Below, piece by piece: positions 30,791-40,574 of a stretch of DNA of 64,000 nucleotides. Position 1 is the stretch's first letter, and each line of letters starts with the position of its first letter. The stretch comes from Roseateles sp. DAIF2 (GTDB lineage: Bacteria > Pseudomonadota > Gammaproteobacteria > Burkholderiales > Burkholderiaceae_C): contig NZ_CP049919.1 in the NCBI RefSeq assembly GCF_015624425.1, forward strand, positions 3,968,001-4,032,000. The letters run 5' to 3'. The notes below the pieces were generated by a model. The model was not told the DNA's origin. It saw only the letters and a list, made by a program, of their open reading frames with translations, and searched no databases. The translations under genes and the position numbers were made by a program.

Positions 30791-31611
30791 CAGCCCCGGC
30801 CGCCGGCCGCCAGCGCCTCGCGCACCGCCGCGATCTGCCGGCGCGAGACCGACAGCCATTCGTCGACGAAGGCGATGCGCACCGCCCAGCCGGGCTCCGC
30901 CAGGCTGCCGAAGCCGGTGGCCTCGCCCTCGTCCTCCTCGCCATGGCGCTCCAGCTCGCGCACCGCATCGCGCGCCACCAGGGCATTGCGATGCACGCGC
31001 AGGAAACGCGGCATCAGGCGCGGCTCTAGCTCCGCGAGGCTGCCGTCCATCACATGGCTATGGGTGGCGGTGCGCAGGGTCAGGTATTTCTGTTCGGCCT
31101 TGATGTAGAGCACCTCGGCCAGCGGGATGCGCAGCAGCCGGCCGCGATCGTTGATGGTGATGACCTCGCCGCCGGGGCCGGCCTCGGGCGCGGCGACGGC
31201 GCGGCCGGCCTGGGCCGCGGCCCGCTCGGCCAGGCGCTCGGCCACCCGGGCCAGCGCGGCCTGCAGGCGCTCGCGCCGCACCGGCTTGGTCAGGTAGTCG
31301 GTCGCATCCAGCTCGAAGGCGCGCAGCGCATGCTCGGCATGGGCGGTGACGAAGACCACGGCCGGCCGGACCGCCTTCTCGCGCAGCGCGTCGGCCAGCT
31401 GCAGGCCGTCGGGCCCGGGCATCTGCACATCCAGCAGCACCAGGTCGCAGCCATGGTCGCGCAGCCAGGCCTGCGCCTGCGAGGCCGAACCGGCCTCGGC
31501 CAGCACCTCGGCGCGCGGCTCGGTGCAGGCCTCCAGCAGGCCGCGCAGGCGCAGCCGCGCCAGCGGCTCGTCATCGACCAGCAGGACCTTCAGGGCGGGC
31601 GTGGTGTGCAT
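30790..31611 (-). CDS. LytTR-family response regulator
   Basis: A 273-residue regulator. The receiver domain (about 7-125) holds the acidic pair VDDEPLARL, the phospho-acceptor Asp61 in [13 protein letters not shown] and a Lys in DYLTKPV. A LytTR DNA-binding domain follows from about residue 165 ([20 protein letters not shown], then RVHRNALV). It is the AlgR/LytR-type partner of the histidine kinase encoded 24 bases upstream. Targets are unknown; the coupled downstream gene is a candidate. Confidence 0.92.
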   Translation of the reverse strand: MHTTPALKVLLVDDEPLARLRLRGLLEACTEPRAEVLAEAGSASQAQAWLRDHGCDLVLLDVQMPGPDGLQLADALREKAVRPAVVFVTAHAEHALRAFELDATDYLTKPVRRERLQAALARVAERLAERAAAQAGRAVAAPEAGPGGEVITINDRGRLLRIPLAEVLYIKAEQKYLTLRTATHSHVMDGSLAELEPRLMPRFLRVHRNALVARDAVRELERHGEEDEGEATGFGSLAEPGWAVRIAFVDEWLSVSRRQIAAVREALAAGGRG

Positions 31612-31635
31612 AGGCGCAAATCAAGAGGGATGAAC

Positions 31636-32751
31636 TCAGCGGGGCAGGACGATGCGGACCGTGAACTGCTGCGGCTCGGTGGTCACCTCGAAACGCGCGG
31701 CCACATCATGCATCAGCGACAGGCGCTGGCGCACATTGCGCAGCGCCAGACCATGGCCGCGCTGCTGCGAGGGCGCGCCGACGCTGTTGCGCACCAGGAT
31801 CTCTACCTCGGCGCCCTGGGCGCGGGTCGCGATCTCCAGCTCGCCGCCGGTCTCGTTGGGCTCGACGCCGTGGCGCACCGCGTTCTCCACCAGCGGCTGC
31901 AGCAGCAGCGGCGGCACCCGGGCCGCGGCCGCCGCCGGATCGAGGGTCCAGCGCACGCGCAGGCGCTCGCCATGGCGGATCTGCTCGATGCCCAGGTAGC
32001 GGCGCGCCAGCTCGACCTCCGCATCCAGGCTCACCACCGTGTCCGCATCCGCCAGCGCGCCGCGGAACAGCTCGCTGAGGTCCTCCAGCACCCCTTCCGC
32101 GCGCAGCGGGTCGACGCGCACCAGGGCCATCGCGGTGTTCAGGGTGTTGAACAGGAAATGCGGCCGGATGCGCGACTGCAGCTCAACCAGCCGCGCCAGC
32201 GCGTCGGCCGGCCGGTGCGCTCGCTCGCGCAGCTTCAGCCAGTACAGCAGCATCGCGGCGCAGGCGCCGCCGGCCAGCGCGACGCTGACGAGCCGGAAGC
32301 CGCCGCTGGGCTCCTCGCTGGCCAGGGTCAGCAGCTGCCAGCCCAGCGAGGCGCACAGCGCCCCCAGGCTCAGCACCGCCGCCCATTGCCAGGGCTCGCG
32401 CCAGCGCGCGAGCTGGTGGCGCAGGCCGCACAGCAGCAGGAGCCACAGCAGCACGCCGGTCAGGGTGACCACGGTGCCGCTGCTCATCCAGGCCGTCCAT
32501 TGCGTGAAGCCTGGCGCGGCCAGCGCCAGGCCCAGGCCCAGCAGCAGCTGCACGCCCAGCACCGCGCGCAGCACCAGGCCGACATGGCAGACGTCGAACA
32601 CCCGCCCGGCATCGAACAGCCGCGACCCGGGCACGGCCAGGTCCGGCTGCGCCGGCAGCGGCGCCAGGCCCAGCACGCCGCTGAGGTTGCTGCTGTCGGC
32701 CCAGTCGTGCCGCTTGGTCTGCGAGTTGTTGTTGCTGGCTCGTCCCGCCAT
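31636..32751 (-). CDS. LytS/AlgZ-type sensor histidine kinase
   Basis: A 371-residue membrane kinase from the ATG at 32751; a GTG 48 bases upstream is also in frame. Four membrane segments are visible between about residues 57 and 172, with no periplasmic domain of any size. The His_kinase domain has the phospho-accepting His198 in [12 protein letters not shown], the N-box [10 protein letters not shown] (Asn290) and a G-box near [10 protein letters not shown]. It feeds the LytTR regulator downstream and is divergent from argH. The signal is unknown; membrane state is plausible for this architecture. Confidence 0.9.
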   Translation of the reverse strand: MAGRASNNNSQTKRHDWADSSNLSGVLGLAPLPAQPDLAVPGSRLFDAGRVFDVCHVGLVLRAVLGVQLLLGLGLALAAPGFTQWTAWMSSGTVVTLTGVLLWLLLLCGLRHQLARWREPWQWAAVLSLGALCASLGWQLLTLASEEPSGGFRLVSVALAGGACAAMLLYWLKLRERAHRPADALARLVELQSRIRPHFLFNTLNTAMALVRVDPLRAEGVLEDLSELFRGALADADTVVSLDAEVELARRYLGIEQIRHGERLRVRWTLDPAAAAARVPPLLLQPLVENAVRHGVEPNETGGELEIATRAQGAEVEILVRNSVGAPSQQRGHGLALRNVRQRLSLMHDVAARFEVTTEPQQFTVRIVLPR

Positions 32752-32841
32752 GGTTCCCGGTCGGCAGATAAAATCCTTGCTCCGCCATTGTCGCTTCACC
32801 GCAGCCGCCGCGTCATGCGGGCCTGCCCTGCCTGCCCACCC

Positions 32842-34251
<1,410 letters not shown>

Positions 34252-34340
34252 CCCACCCCCTACGCGCTGCGCGCGCCCCCTCAAGGGGGCGGTGCCGGCC
34301 GACCGGCCAAGCCGGATCGGCGGCACCCGCGCGGTGAAAT
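34252..34340. repeat. Hairpin-rich intergenic element after argH
   Basis: The stretch contains the near-perfect palindrome cgccccctcaagggggcg (34274-34291, 8-base arms, 2-base centre) and then a second, looser G+C-rich inverted repeat around ccggccgaccggccaagccgg. No reading frame is supported. It may be one copy of a dispersed palindromic element and may end argH transcription; no second copy of this version is in the window. Confidence 0.45.
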
Positions 34341-34431
34341 CCGCCTCACGCGATGCCAAGGCTCTTCTCATCTTGAGCATCTTGATCCAGCACAAGACCG
34401 GTGCCGCGCGCACCGGCCAGACTCGCGCCTC

Positions 34432-34938
34432 ATGAGCACCACCCCCCTGACCTGGAGCGACAAGCTCGTCCTGAAGCAGCCGCAGCTGGACCACACGCAT
34501 GAGGAGTTCGTCGCGCTGCTGAACGCCTACGGCGCCGCGCTGGCGAGCGGGGCGGATGCGCTGCCGGCCTTCCGCGAGCTGCTGGCCCATACCGAGGCCC
34601 ATTTCGCGATGGAGGAGGCCTGGATGGCCGCCACCGGCTTCGCCCCGGTGAACTGCCACAGCAGCCAGCATGCGATGGTGCTGAACGTGATGCGCGAGGT
34701 GGTGCGCCATGCCACCGAGCTGAACGACCGCGAGCCGATGTCCATCGTGCTGGGCGAGCTCAGCCAATGGTTCCCGGCCCATGCCGAGATGATGGACGCG
34801 GCCCTGGTATATCACATGGAGCAGGTCGGCTTCGACCCCGCCTCCGGCCAATGCCGCGACGGCGCCAGCGCACCGGCCGGCGGCCAGCATGCCGGCGGCT
34901 GCGGCTCGGCGTCCTGCACGCCCGCCCCGTCCGCCTGA
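34432..34938 (+). CDS. Bacteriohemerythrin with a Cys-rich tail
   Basis: A 168-residue non-haem di-iron oxygen-binding protein. Expected ligands are present: His21 or His23 in LDHTHEEF, HxxxE (His57, Glu61), HxxxH (His76, His80) and His117 with Asp122 in HAEMMD. Family members store or sense O2, or supply it to oxygenases. The last 30 residues are a Gly/Ala/Cys tail (HAGGCGSASC) that bacteriohemerythrins usually lack. A terminator hairpin follows 26 bases after the stop. Confidence 0.92.
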   Translation: MSTTPLTWSDKLVLKQPQLDHTHEEFVALLNAYGAALASGADALPAFRELLAHTEAHFAMEEAWMAATGFAPVNCHSSQHAMVLNVMREVVRHATELNDREPMSIVLGELSQWFPAHAEMMDAALVYHMEQVGFDPASGQCRDGASAPAGGQHAGGCGSASCTPAPSA

Positions 34939-34964
34939 GACGGGCGCCGCCCAGACCCAACAGC

Positions 34965-34999
34965 AAGGGCCGCCGCAGCGGCCCTTGTCCTTTCTGCCT
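34965..34999 (+). terminator. Intrinsic terminator after the hemerythrin gene
   Basis: Perfect 9-base stem aagggccgc / gcggccctt with loop cgca (34965-34986), followed by gtcctttct. It lies between convergent genes and probably serves the hemerythrin transcript. Confidence 0.75.
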
Positions 35000-35020
35000 C
35001 GCCTCCTCCTCAGCGGCGCA

Positions 35021-35992
35021 TCAGCCGACCTGCAGGTTCTTGTCCTGCGGCGCGATGCCGTCCGGATTCGCGCTCAGGCAGGCGCCGTAGAGATCGGCCG
35101 CCGCATAGGCCTTGGGCGAGGCCACATGGTGATAGCGGCCAAAGAAGAAGCCGATGCCCAGCTTGCCCTCGCTGACCTGGCCCTCGATCTGGAAGGCCGG
35201 GAACAGATGCGTCTGCTGCGTGAACACCGGCAGCGCCAGATAGACCAGCTCCAGCTTGTCGATCTGGATCTTGTGGCCCGCGGCGCTGTACTTCTCCAGC
35301 TGCGGATCGGTCAGCAGGCCCACGCCCAGCGCCTCCTCCACCGTGCCGGGCAGCTGCAGCTTCTGCTCGCGCCCCAGCGGCCGCCAGGCGTGGAAGATGC
35401 CGGCGTAGCGCCCGCCCTCCTCCGGCTCGACGAAGGCCAGGGTCTTGGCGCCGGCGCCGCGCACCGGCAGGCCCGCCACCGCGTAGTGAAAGCGCACCGA
35501 GGCCTGGCCCGCGCCATGGGCGATCTCGCGCCCCTTGGCGTCGAGCTGGGCCACCTGGTCCAGCTGCACCGATTCCGAGGCCAGCTCCTTGCCCAGCAGG
35601 CCCAGCGGCTCCAACAGCTCGCGGGTGCGGCCCAGCAGCTTGCGGCCGGCCTCGGGGCTCAGCGCCAGGCGCTGGTGCTCGTCGCTGCCCTTGACCAGGC
35701 CGTCCCATTGGCGCAGCTCCTCCTTGGCGCCGCGGCCGGCGGTCGCATCGCGCGCCCACAGGCCGCCGCTGGCGCGGAAATGGGTGATGTCGCCGCGCTC
35801 GCTGGCCAGCACCAGGCCATGGTCGAACTCCACCTCGCGCAGGCTGCCGAGCTTCAGGCGCTCGGCCAGCCGGCCGATCGCGGCGCGGCGGGTCTCGCCC
35901 AGGTCCGGCGCCTGCAGCGCATGCACCGGCAGGGTCTTGGGCAGTTCGGGCAGCTTGGCCTTGAAGCCGAGTGCATTCAGTCTGACTGTCAT
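35021..35992 (-). CDS. Protein of unknown function, partner of the DUF6345-like gene
   Basis: A 323-residue soluble protein with no signal peptide or membrane segment. It starts 18 bases after the upstream DUF6345-like gene, with a strong ggaag-type ribosome site, so the two form an operon. Visible features: a basic N-terminus rich in Leu and Lys, a mixed alpha/beta middle (EFDHGLVLASERGDITHF; SVRFHYAVAGLPVRG), and a C-terminal part with HLFPAFQIEGQ and KLGIGFFFGRYHHVA, followed by GACLSANPDGIAPQD. I do not recognise the family. Base composition matches neighbouring core genes, so recent transfer is not indicated. Confidence 0.75.
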   Translation of the reverse strand: MTVRLNALGFKAKLPELPKTLPVHALQAPDLGETRRAAIGRLAERLKLGSLREVEFDHGLVLASERGDITHFRASGGLWARDATAGRGAKEELRQWDGLVKGSDEHQRLALSPEAGRKLLGRTRELLEPLGLLGKELASESVQLDQVAQLDAKGREIAHGAGQASVRFHYAVAGLPVRGAGAKTLAFVEPEEGGRYAGIFHAWRPLGREQKLQLPGTVEEALGVGLLTDPQLEKYSAAGHKIQIDKLELVYLALPVFTQQTHLFPAFQIEGQVSEGKLGIGFFFGRYHHVASPKAYAAADLYGACLSANPDGIAPQDKNLQVG

Positions 35993-36010
35993 GATGTGCT
36001 CCTTCCCCGC

Positions 36011-36685
36011 TCAGCAAGAACCATGGGCGGTCCAGAACGAGCGATTGCTGACCGGATCGATCGGCTCGTCGCTGCCCAGGCGCTCGTTGTAGGTGTCGGC
36101 ACCCGGCGCGGTGGCGCGCAGATAGGCCCATTCCACGTTCGAGCCCTCGACCGCCACATTGGCCAGCTTCCAGGCCTCACGCAGGGTGTAGTGCGGCATG
36201 AAGGGCAGCACCTCGTGCAGATAGGCCGCGTACATCGCGAAGTACTGGCCGCGCGGATTCTGCCCGCCGCCGCTGTAGGAGCTGTTGTGGAAGCCGAACA
36301 TATAGTGCAGGCGCGCGAAGGCACCGCTCCAGCGGCCCACCGAATTGCTGGGCGTGTGCTCCAGCAGCTTGCAGGCATGGGTGGCGAAGATCTCCAGATC
36401 GGTCTTGCCGAAGCGCACCGTGTCCGAGGTCGAGACCGAGCCGTCCGAGACCGAGAAGGCGTTCGGGTTGCCATGCGAGGACATCATCACCGCATCGACC
36501 TGGTCGATCTTCTCGGTGTAGGACGCCGTCTCGACGAAGTCCTTTTCCAGCACCGCCGCGTCGCCGTGGTCCTGGGTCCAGTTGAAGCCGGACAGGGGGT
36601 TGAGGGTGGACGCAAAACCCTGCGCCTCGATGCGACGGCCGTCGATGCCGTCCTTGATCCACCATGAGCCAAGATTTCTGGCCAT
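36011..36685 (-). CDS. DUF6345-like protein with caspase-fold-type His-Gly and Ala-Cys motifs
   Basis: A 224-residue protein; the ATG is chosen because aaggagg lies just before it. There is no signal peptide. A hydrophobic strand ends in SSHGNP (His71-Gly72) and a second ends in ATHACKLLE (Ala104-Cys105). That is the layout of the catalytic dyad in clan CD peptidases (caspases, gingipains, CHAT). Downstream blocks GRWSGAFARLHYMFGFHNSS and LREAWKLANVAVEG fit my memory of the DUF6345 family. The family assignment is moderately sure; peptidase activity is inference. It is first in a two-gene operon. Confidence 0.75.
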   Translation of the reverse strand: MARNLGSWWIKDGIDGRRIEAQGFASTLNPLSGFNWTQDHGDAAVLEKDFVETASYTEKIDQVDAVMMSSHGNPNAFSVSDGSVSTSDTVRFGKTDLEIFATHACKLLEHTPSNSVGRWSGAFARLHYMFGFHNSSYSGGGQNPRGQYFAMYAAYLHEVLPFMPHYTLREAWKLANVAVEGSNVEWAYLRATAPGADTYNERLGSDEPIDPVSNRSFWTAHGSC

Positions 36686-36855
36686 AGGTCCTCCTTGGGC
36701 GATTCCGTGATGAACAACATGCCATCGGGCTGCCCGCCGGAATCGGGAACAGGACGCATCGGCCGCGACGGCGCTGGCCCATCGCGCTTTCCGCTCTCGT
36801 CGCGGCACCCTGGGCCGGTGATGCCGAGCCAGGGTTATAGGTCTGGCCCCGCCGG

Positions 36856-36879
36856 CCCCCTACCCCTATCCGTAGGGGG
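36856..36879. promoter_or_regulatory. Inverted repeat in front of the DUF6345-like operon and dinB
   Basis: Eight-base arms ccccctac and gtaggggg flank cccctatc. The element lies in the 256-base divergent gap, 171 bases before the DUF6345-like gene and 63 bases before dinB. It could be an operator or a transcript hairpin; no known regulator site is recognised. No good -10/-35 pair was found in the gap. Confidence 0.35.
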
Positions 36880-36941
36880 CGCGAGCGCGCCGCGGGCTGC
36901 TGACAAGCGGTGTCGGCGCATCGCGCGACAATGCGGACGCG

Positions 36942-38222
36942 ATGGCCGCCGCCTCATCCCCTTCCTCGTCAGCTTCCTCGTCCTCCTCCGCCGTCCCGGA
37001 GCGCCTGATCGCGCATCTGGACATGGACGCGTTCTATGCCTCGGTGGAGCTGCTGCGCTATCCGGAGCTGAAGGGCCTGCCGGTCGTGATCGGCGGCCGG
37101 CGCGAGCATGCGCCGCGCCTGCGCGAGGACGGCACGCGCGAGTTCGCCAAGCTGCGCCACTACACCGGCCGCGGCGTCGCCACCACCTCCACCTATGCGG
37201 CACGCGACCTCGGCGTGTTTTCGGCGATGGGCCTGATGAAGGCCGCGCTGCGCGCGCCGGACGCGATCCTGCTGCCGACCGACTTCGAACGCTACCGCCA
37301 TTACTCGCGCCTGTTCAAGGCCGCGGTGGCCGAGATCGCGCCGGTGATCGAGGACCGCGGCATCGACGAGATCTACATCGACCTCAGCGAGGTGCCCGGC
37401 GTGCGGGAGCCGGTCGGCCACGACCCGCTGGGCGGCGTGCGCGCGGTGGCGCGCGAGATCAAGAACTCGGTGGCCCGCGCCACCGGCCTGAGCTGCTCGA
37501 TCGGCGTCACGCCCAACAAGCTGCTGTCCAAGATCGCCTCCGAGCTGGACAAGCCCGACGGCCTGACCCTGCTGACCCGCGAGGACATCCCGACCCGCAT
37601 CTGGCCGCTGGCGGTGCGCAAGATCAACGGCATCGGCCCCAAGGCCGCCGCCAAGCTGATTGCGCTGGGCATCGAGACCGTCGGCCAGATCGCCGCGGCC
37701 GAACCGCTGTGGCTGATCGAGAACTTCGGCAAGAGCTACGGCGCCTGGCTGCATGAGGCCTCGCATGGCCGCGACAACCGCCCGGTCGTCACCCACAGCG
37801 AGCCGGTGTCGATCAGCCGCGAGACCACCTTCGAGCGCGACCTGCATGCGGTGCATGACAAGGCCGAGCTCGGCGCGATCTTCACGAGGCTGTGCGAGCA
37901 GCTGGCCGGCGACTTGGCGCGCAAGGGCTACGAGGGCCGCACCATCGGCATCAAGCTGCGCTTCGAGGGCTTCGTCACCGTCACCCGCGACCTGACGCTG
38001 GACCTGCCGATCGCCGATGCCGCCGCGATCCGCCGCGCCGCGGGCAGCTGCCTGAAGCGGGTGGACCTGAGCCGTCGGCTGCGGCTGCTGGGCGTGCGGA
38101 TCGGCAACCTGAACCATCCGGGCGAGCGCGTGAACGCACGCCCGGCCCGCCGGGTCGGCGCCGGCCAGGCGGCGAGCAGCGCGAAGGACGAGCCGAAGAT
38201 GGAAAGCCTGGACTTGTTCTGA
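36942..38222 (+). CDS. dinB: DNA polymerase IV (Y-family, translesion)
   Basis: A 426-residue error-prone polymerase. After a Ser-rich tail of about 20 residues come LIAHLDMDAFYASVELL with the first catalytic Asp residues, and RGIDEIYIDLS with the Asp-Glu pair; most DinB proteins read SIDEAYLD here, so the flanking residues are unusual though the acids are kept. The thumb HhH motif is KINGIGPKAAAKL. The C-terminal ESLDLF is a good beta-clamp-binding peptide. No LexA box was recognised upstream. Divergent from the DUF6345-like operon. Confidence 0.95.
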   Translation: MAAASSPSSSASSSSSAVPERLIAHLDMDAFYASVELLRYPELKGLPVVIGGRREHAPRLREDGTREFAKLRHYTGRGVATTSTYAARDLGVFSAMGLMKAALRAPDAILLPTDFERYRHYSRLFKAAVAEIAPVIEDRGIDEIYIDLSEVPGVREPVGHDPLGGVRAVAREIKNSVARATGLSCSIGVTPNKLLSKIASELDKPDGLTLLTREDIPTRIWPLAVRKINGIGPKAAAKLIALGIETVGQIAAAEPLWLIENFGKSYGAWLHEASHGRDNRPVVTHSEPVSISRETTFERDLHAVHDKAELGAIFTRLCEQLAGDLARKGYEGRTIGIKLRFEGFVTVTRDLTLDLPIADAAAIRRAAGSCLKRVDLSRRLRLLGVRIGNLNHPGERVNARPARRVGAGQAASSAKDEPKMESLDLF

Positions 38223-38242
38223 CGCGGGGACCGCCGAGTGAA

Positions 38243-38719
38243 TCAGCCCTCGCCGCCTTGCTGCATCATCTTCTCGAAGCGGCTGCGCATTTCCTCGGGC
38301 GTGATGTCTTCCTTCTTGCTGGCCAGCAGCCAGACATGGCCGAAGGGATCGGTCAGCGTGCCGCGGCGATCACCGTCGAACTGGTCCGCCACGGCCATGG
38401 TTTCCTTGCCGCCGGCGGCGACGGCCTGGGCAAAGACCGCATCGACATCCTCCACATAGAGCAGCAGGGAAACGGGCGAACCGCCCAGGGTCTGCGGGCT
38501 GCGATAGCCCATGTCGGGAAACTCATCCGCGAGCATCACCGGCGAGGCACCGATGCGCAGTTCCGCATGCATGACCTTCCCGCTCGGGTCGGCCAGGCGC
38601 ACGAACTCCGTCGCACCGAACGCCCGCTGGTAGAACTCGATGGCACGCGCCGCATCGCTGACGATGAGGTAGGGCGTGGCGACGCGGTAGGCCTCCGGGA
38701 TAGCTTGGCTGGTAGACAT
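38243..38719 (-). CDS. VOC-family protein (glyoxalase/bleomycin-resistance-like, PhnB type)
   Basis: The protein has 158 residues and the paired beta-alpha-beta-beta-beta repeats of the VOC fold: ATPYLIVSDAARAIEFYQRAFGATE, then GKVMHAELRIGASPVML, and the second half SLLLYVEDVDAVFAQAV with GTLTDPFGHVWLLAS. This is the PhnB-like subgroup, where the substrate is mostly unknown. The start follows ggaggaa; two earlier in-frame Met codons lack a good ribosome site. It is convergent with dinB (20 bases apart). Confidence 0.88.
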   Translation of the reverse strand: MSTSQAIPEAYRVATPYLIVSDAARAIEFYQRAFGATEFVRLADPSGKVMHAELRIGASPVMLADEFPDMGYRSPQTLGGSPVSLLLYVEDVDAVFAQAVAAGGKETMAVADQFDGDRRGTLTDPFGHVWLLASKKEDITPEEMRSRFEKMMQQGGEG

Positions 38720-38793
38720 GATGCTAGGTTCCTCCCTGGACATGAAATGACGGCTTCGCGGGTTCGGACGGTCCGACGCCCGCGATGCCAAGG

Positions 38794-38814
38794 CTGCAGG
38801 CGCGAGGCCTGCAG
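38794..38814. repeat. Short perfect inverted repeat upstream of the VOC gene
   Basis: Eight-base arms ctgcaggc and gcctgcag around gcgag. It lies in the 231-base gap between the VOC gene and the SH3-type gene, where G+C content starts to fall. It has no obvious T-tract, so it is not a convincing terminator. Confidence 0.4.
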
Positions 38815-38950
38815 GGTTGCAACTGCCGGGCAGCCATCATGGATCCGACTTCGGTTCGCCGCCACCTTGGCGGCCCAGGCATCCCCCATCTTCTGCGCGG
38901 CAGTCGCACCACTGGTCATGCAAGCCTCAGCGCATTAAACGCAGGGGCGC

Positions 38951-39595
38951 TCAGGGACCGTCGCAAGAGGTTTCCTGGATGCCGCAGATCCGGTCAAGCC
39001 AGACGCGGAAACGGCCTTTTCGAACATCGGCACGCACCGCGGGCGCCGTGATCAGCAGCGACCGAAGGCCGGCGGAAAACCGGGCCTCCTCGTATTCGAC
39101 CTGGGCCCAGTCACCCCGGCAGTCGACAAGCCGACCAGCTGCTATGGCCGCGTCACCATCGAAAAGCAGATCATCCTTCAGCCGGACGGCCTCGGGCGCG
39201 CTCGCTACCGGGCCGGTCCGGCCGATGTTGGCCTGCGACTTCACGACCAGCTTTCGACCGCTGACCCAGCCCTCACCCTGATAGGTGGGCCGCGGCGGTT
39301 GACCGGTCAGCATGTCGTCGTCGACCGCATCGCGGATCTTGAACCATCCCTTGGCACTTGCAGTAACGCTGACACGGGCACGAACCCGCAGCCCCGACCG
39401 ATCCGACCAAACCGGTGGCAGAGTCCCTAGCACCTTCGCAGAGGCCGACGGCGCCGCACGCACATTGAGTCCGGCGGGATCTGTTTCCTCGACGAAAGCG
39501 GTGAACTGACAGCTCGACGGCTCCGGAGGCCGGCCATCGGACGCCTGGGTCGCTCCAGCAAGGGCTGCGAATGTCAGCGCTAACAGAACGCGCAT
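38951..39595 (-). CDS. Exported SH3-type protein, possible immunity partner of the upstream hydrolase
   Basis: A 214-residue protein from MRVLLALTF; an ATG 27 bases upstream (39622), inside the previous gene, is also in frame. A signal peptide (VLLALTFAALAGATQA) sends it to the periplasm. GLNVRAAPSASAKVLGTLP is a bacterial SH3 motif, and a second SH3-like half may follow (GWFKIRDAV ... GWVSGRKLV). Cys are present near the start, middle and end (SSCQF, VDCRG, ICGIQETSC). It is coupled to the upstream L,D-transpeptidase-like gene. SH3 domains often bind peptidoglycan, so it could protect the cell wall or block that enzyme; this is inference. Confidence 0.7.
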   Translation of the reverse strand: MRVLLALTFAALAGATQASDGRPPEPSSCQFTAFVEETDPAGLNVRAAPSASAKVLGTLPPVWSDRSGLRVRARVSVTASAKGWFKIRDAVDDDMLTGQPPRPTYQGEGWVSGRKLVVKSQANIGRTGPVASAPEAVRLKDDLLFDGDAAIAAGRLVDCRGDWAQVEYEEARFSAGLRSLLITAPAVRADVRKGRFRVWLDRICGIQETSCDGP

Positions 39596-39611
39596 GGCAA
39601 GGAAGTTCCGT

Positions 39612-40574
39612 TCATTGGCCATCGATCAACACGTAGAAGAAGGAAGGGTTGTGGCCGACCGCGGAAAGGAAACTCCCGTAGAGGTTTTTCGGAATCGTCT
39701 GGCAGCCGGCAGACCACGTATTCACGACCGGCGCATTGTCTGCTCCGCCCCAATGGATGTACATCGTCCGGCCAACGCCCTTTGCATCAATGCGTGAAGG
39801 GTCATCGAGCAGAAAACGGCCGTCGCCATTGGTGTCGCGTTCGACGGTCTGATCCTCAGTGGAGCGAAATGCCCGCGCCCCTAGAAAGCCCAACGGTTTT
39901 TCGTTGAAGAAGTAGGTACCGGCGCGCAAACGCCCGGCATCGCGCAGGGCATCGGCATTGACATCCACGCCGGCAATGTTGTCTGCCCCGCGGAAGGCGA
40001 CGCCCTTGTAGCGCTCGTCCAATGGCTTGCCGGCCTTGAGCAGGGCACGGTGTGCATATTGCGCCGAAGGTTCCGTATTGCCGGCAAACACGCACACGCT
40101 GCCGCGGCGGCGCCAACCGTTCAGCACCACGATGTGGTCGTCATAAGCACCACGTCCCTTGTTGATCAAGGTCGACGTGTCATGACGCAGACCGAGCACC
40201 AGCAGACGCCCCTGGAGCAAGGCACGGGAAGCCGCGCTGGAACCACGCTGCCGAACCAGGCTCGTGCAGTACTGGTAGGCCGCGCGCTGCGACAGGAATG
40301 GCAGTCGGGGCAACAACGGCCGCCGGTGCTGGTCCGCGACCCAGCGGTGCAGCAAGGCCGTGCCGTCGAGCGTGCCATTGAGCGCGGCACGACCGGACCA
40401 ATCCAAGCGGGCATCGGCGAGGCGATGCGCGGCCTCGGTCATCGGCGCGGCCAGGTGAGCGAGGGACGCAGACCATCGTTGCAGCGCTCCGACAGGATCC
40501 TTCTTCGCGTCCGCTGTGAAGATGGCGGCAAGTTGTTCCAGATCGGGATCGACGAGGATCTGTTCGGTGCTCAT
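39612..40574 (-). CDS. L,D-transpeptidase-like Cys hydrolase without signal peptide; candidate peptidoglycan-targeting effector
   Basis: The protein has 320 residues and no signal peptide. The C-terminal part has IHWGG (His274) followed by SAGCQ (Ser288, Cys291), the His / Ser-x-Gly-Cys arrangement of L,D-transpeptidases (YkuD fold). An EF-hand-like loop DTNGDGRFLLDD (247-258) and a second DVNAD (204-208) suggest calcium binding. NTEPSAQY (166-173) and YDDHIVVLNGW are other likely conserved blocks. The N-terminal 120 residues are helical and unassigned. Lack of export signal plus a coupled exported neighbour resembles type VI secretion effectors of the Tlde1 kind. A phage-type endolysin is the main alternative. 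Confidence 0.72.
   Translation of the reverse strand: MSTEQILVDPDLEQLAAIFTADAKKDPVGALQRWSASLAHLAAPMTEAAHRLADARLDWSGRAALNGTLDGTALLHRWVADQHRRPLLPRLPFLSQRAAYQYCTSLVRQRGSSAASRALLQGRLLVLGLRHDTSTLINKGRGAYDDHIVVLNGWRRRGSVCVFAGNTEPSAQYAHRALLKAGKPLDERYKGVAFRGADNIAGVDVNADALRDAGRLRAGTYFFNEKPLGFLGARAFRSTEDQTVERDTNGDGRFLLDDPSRIDAKGVGRTMYIHWGGADNAPVVNTWSAGCQTIPKNLYGSFLSAVGHNPSFFYVLIDGQ

Noticed and set aside
36856..36879. NarL/FixJ-type operator
   Set aside because: The inverted repeat has the wrong spacing for paired heptamers, so only a generic inverted repeat is reported.
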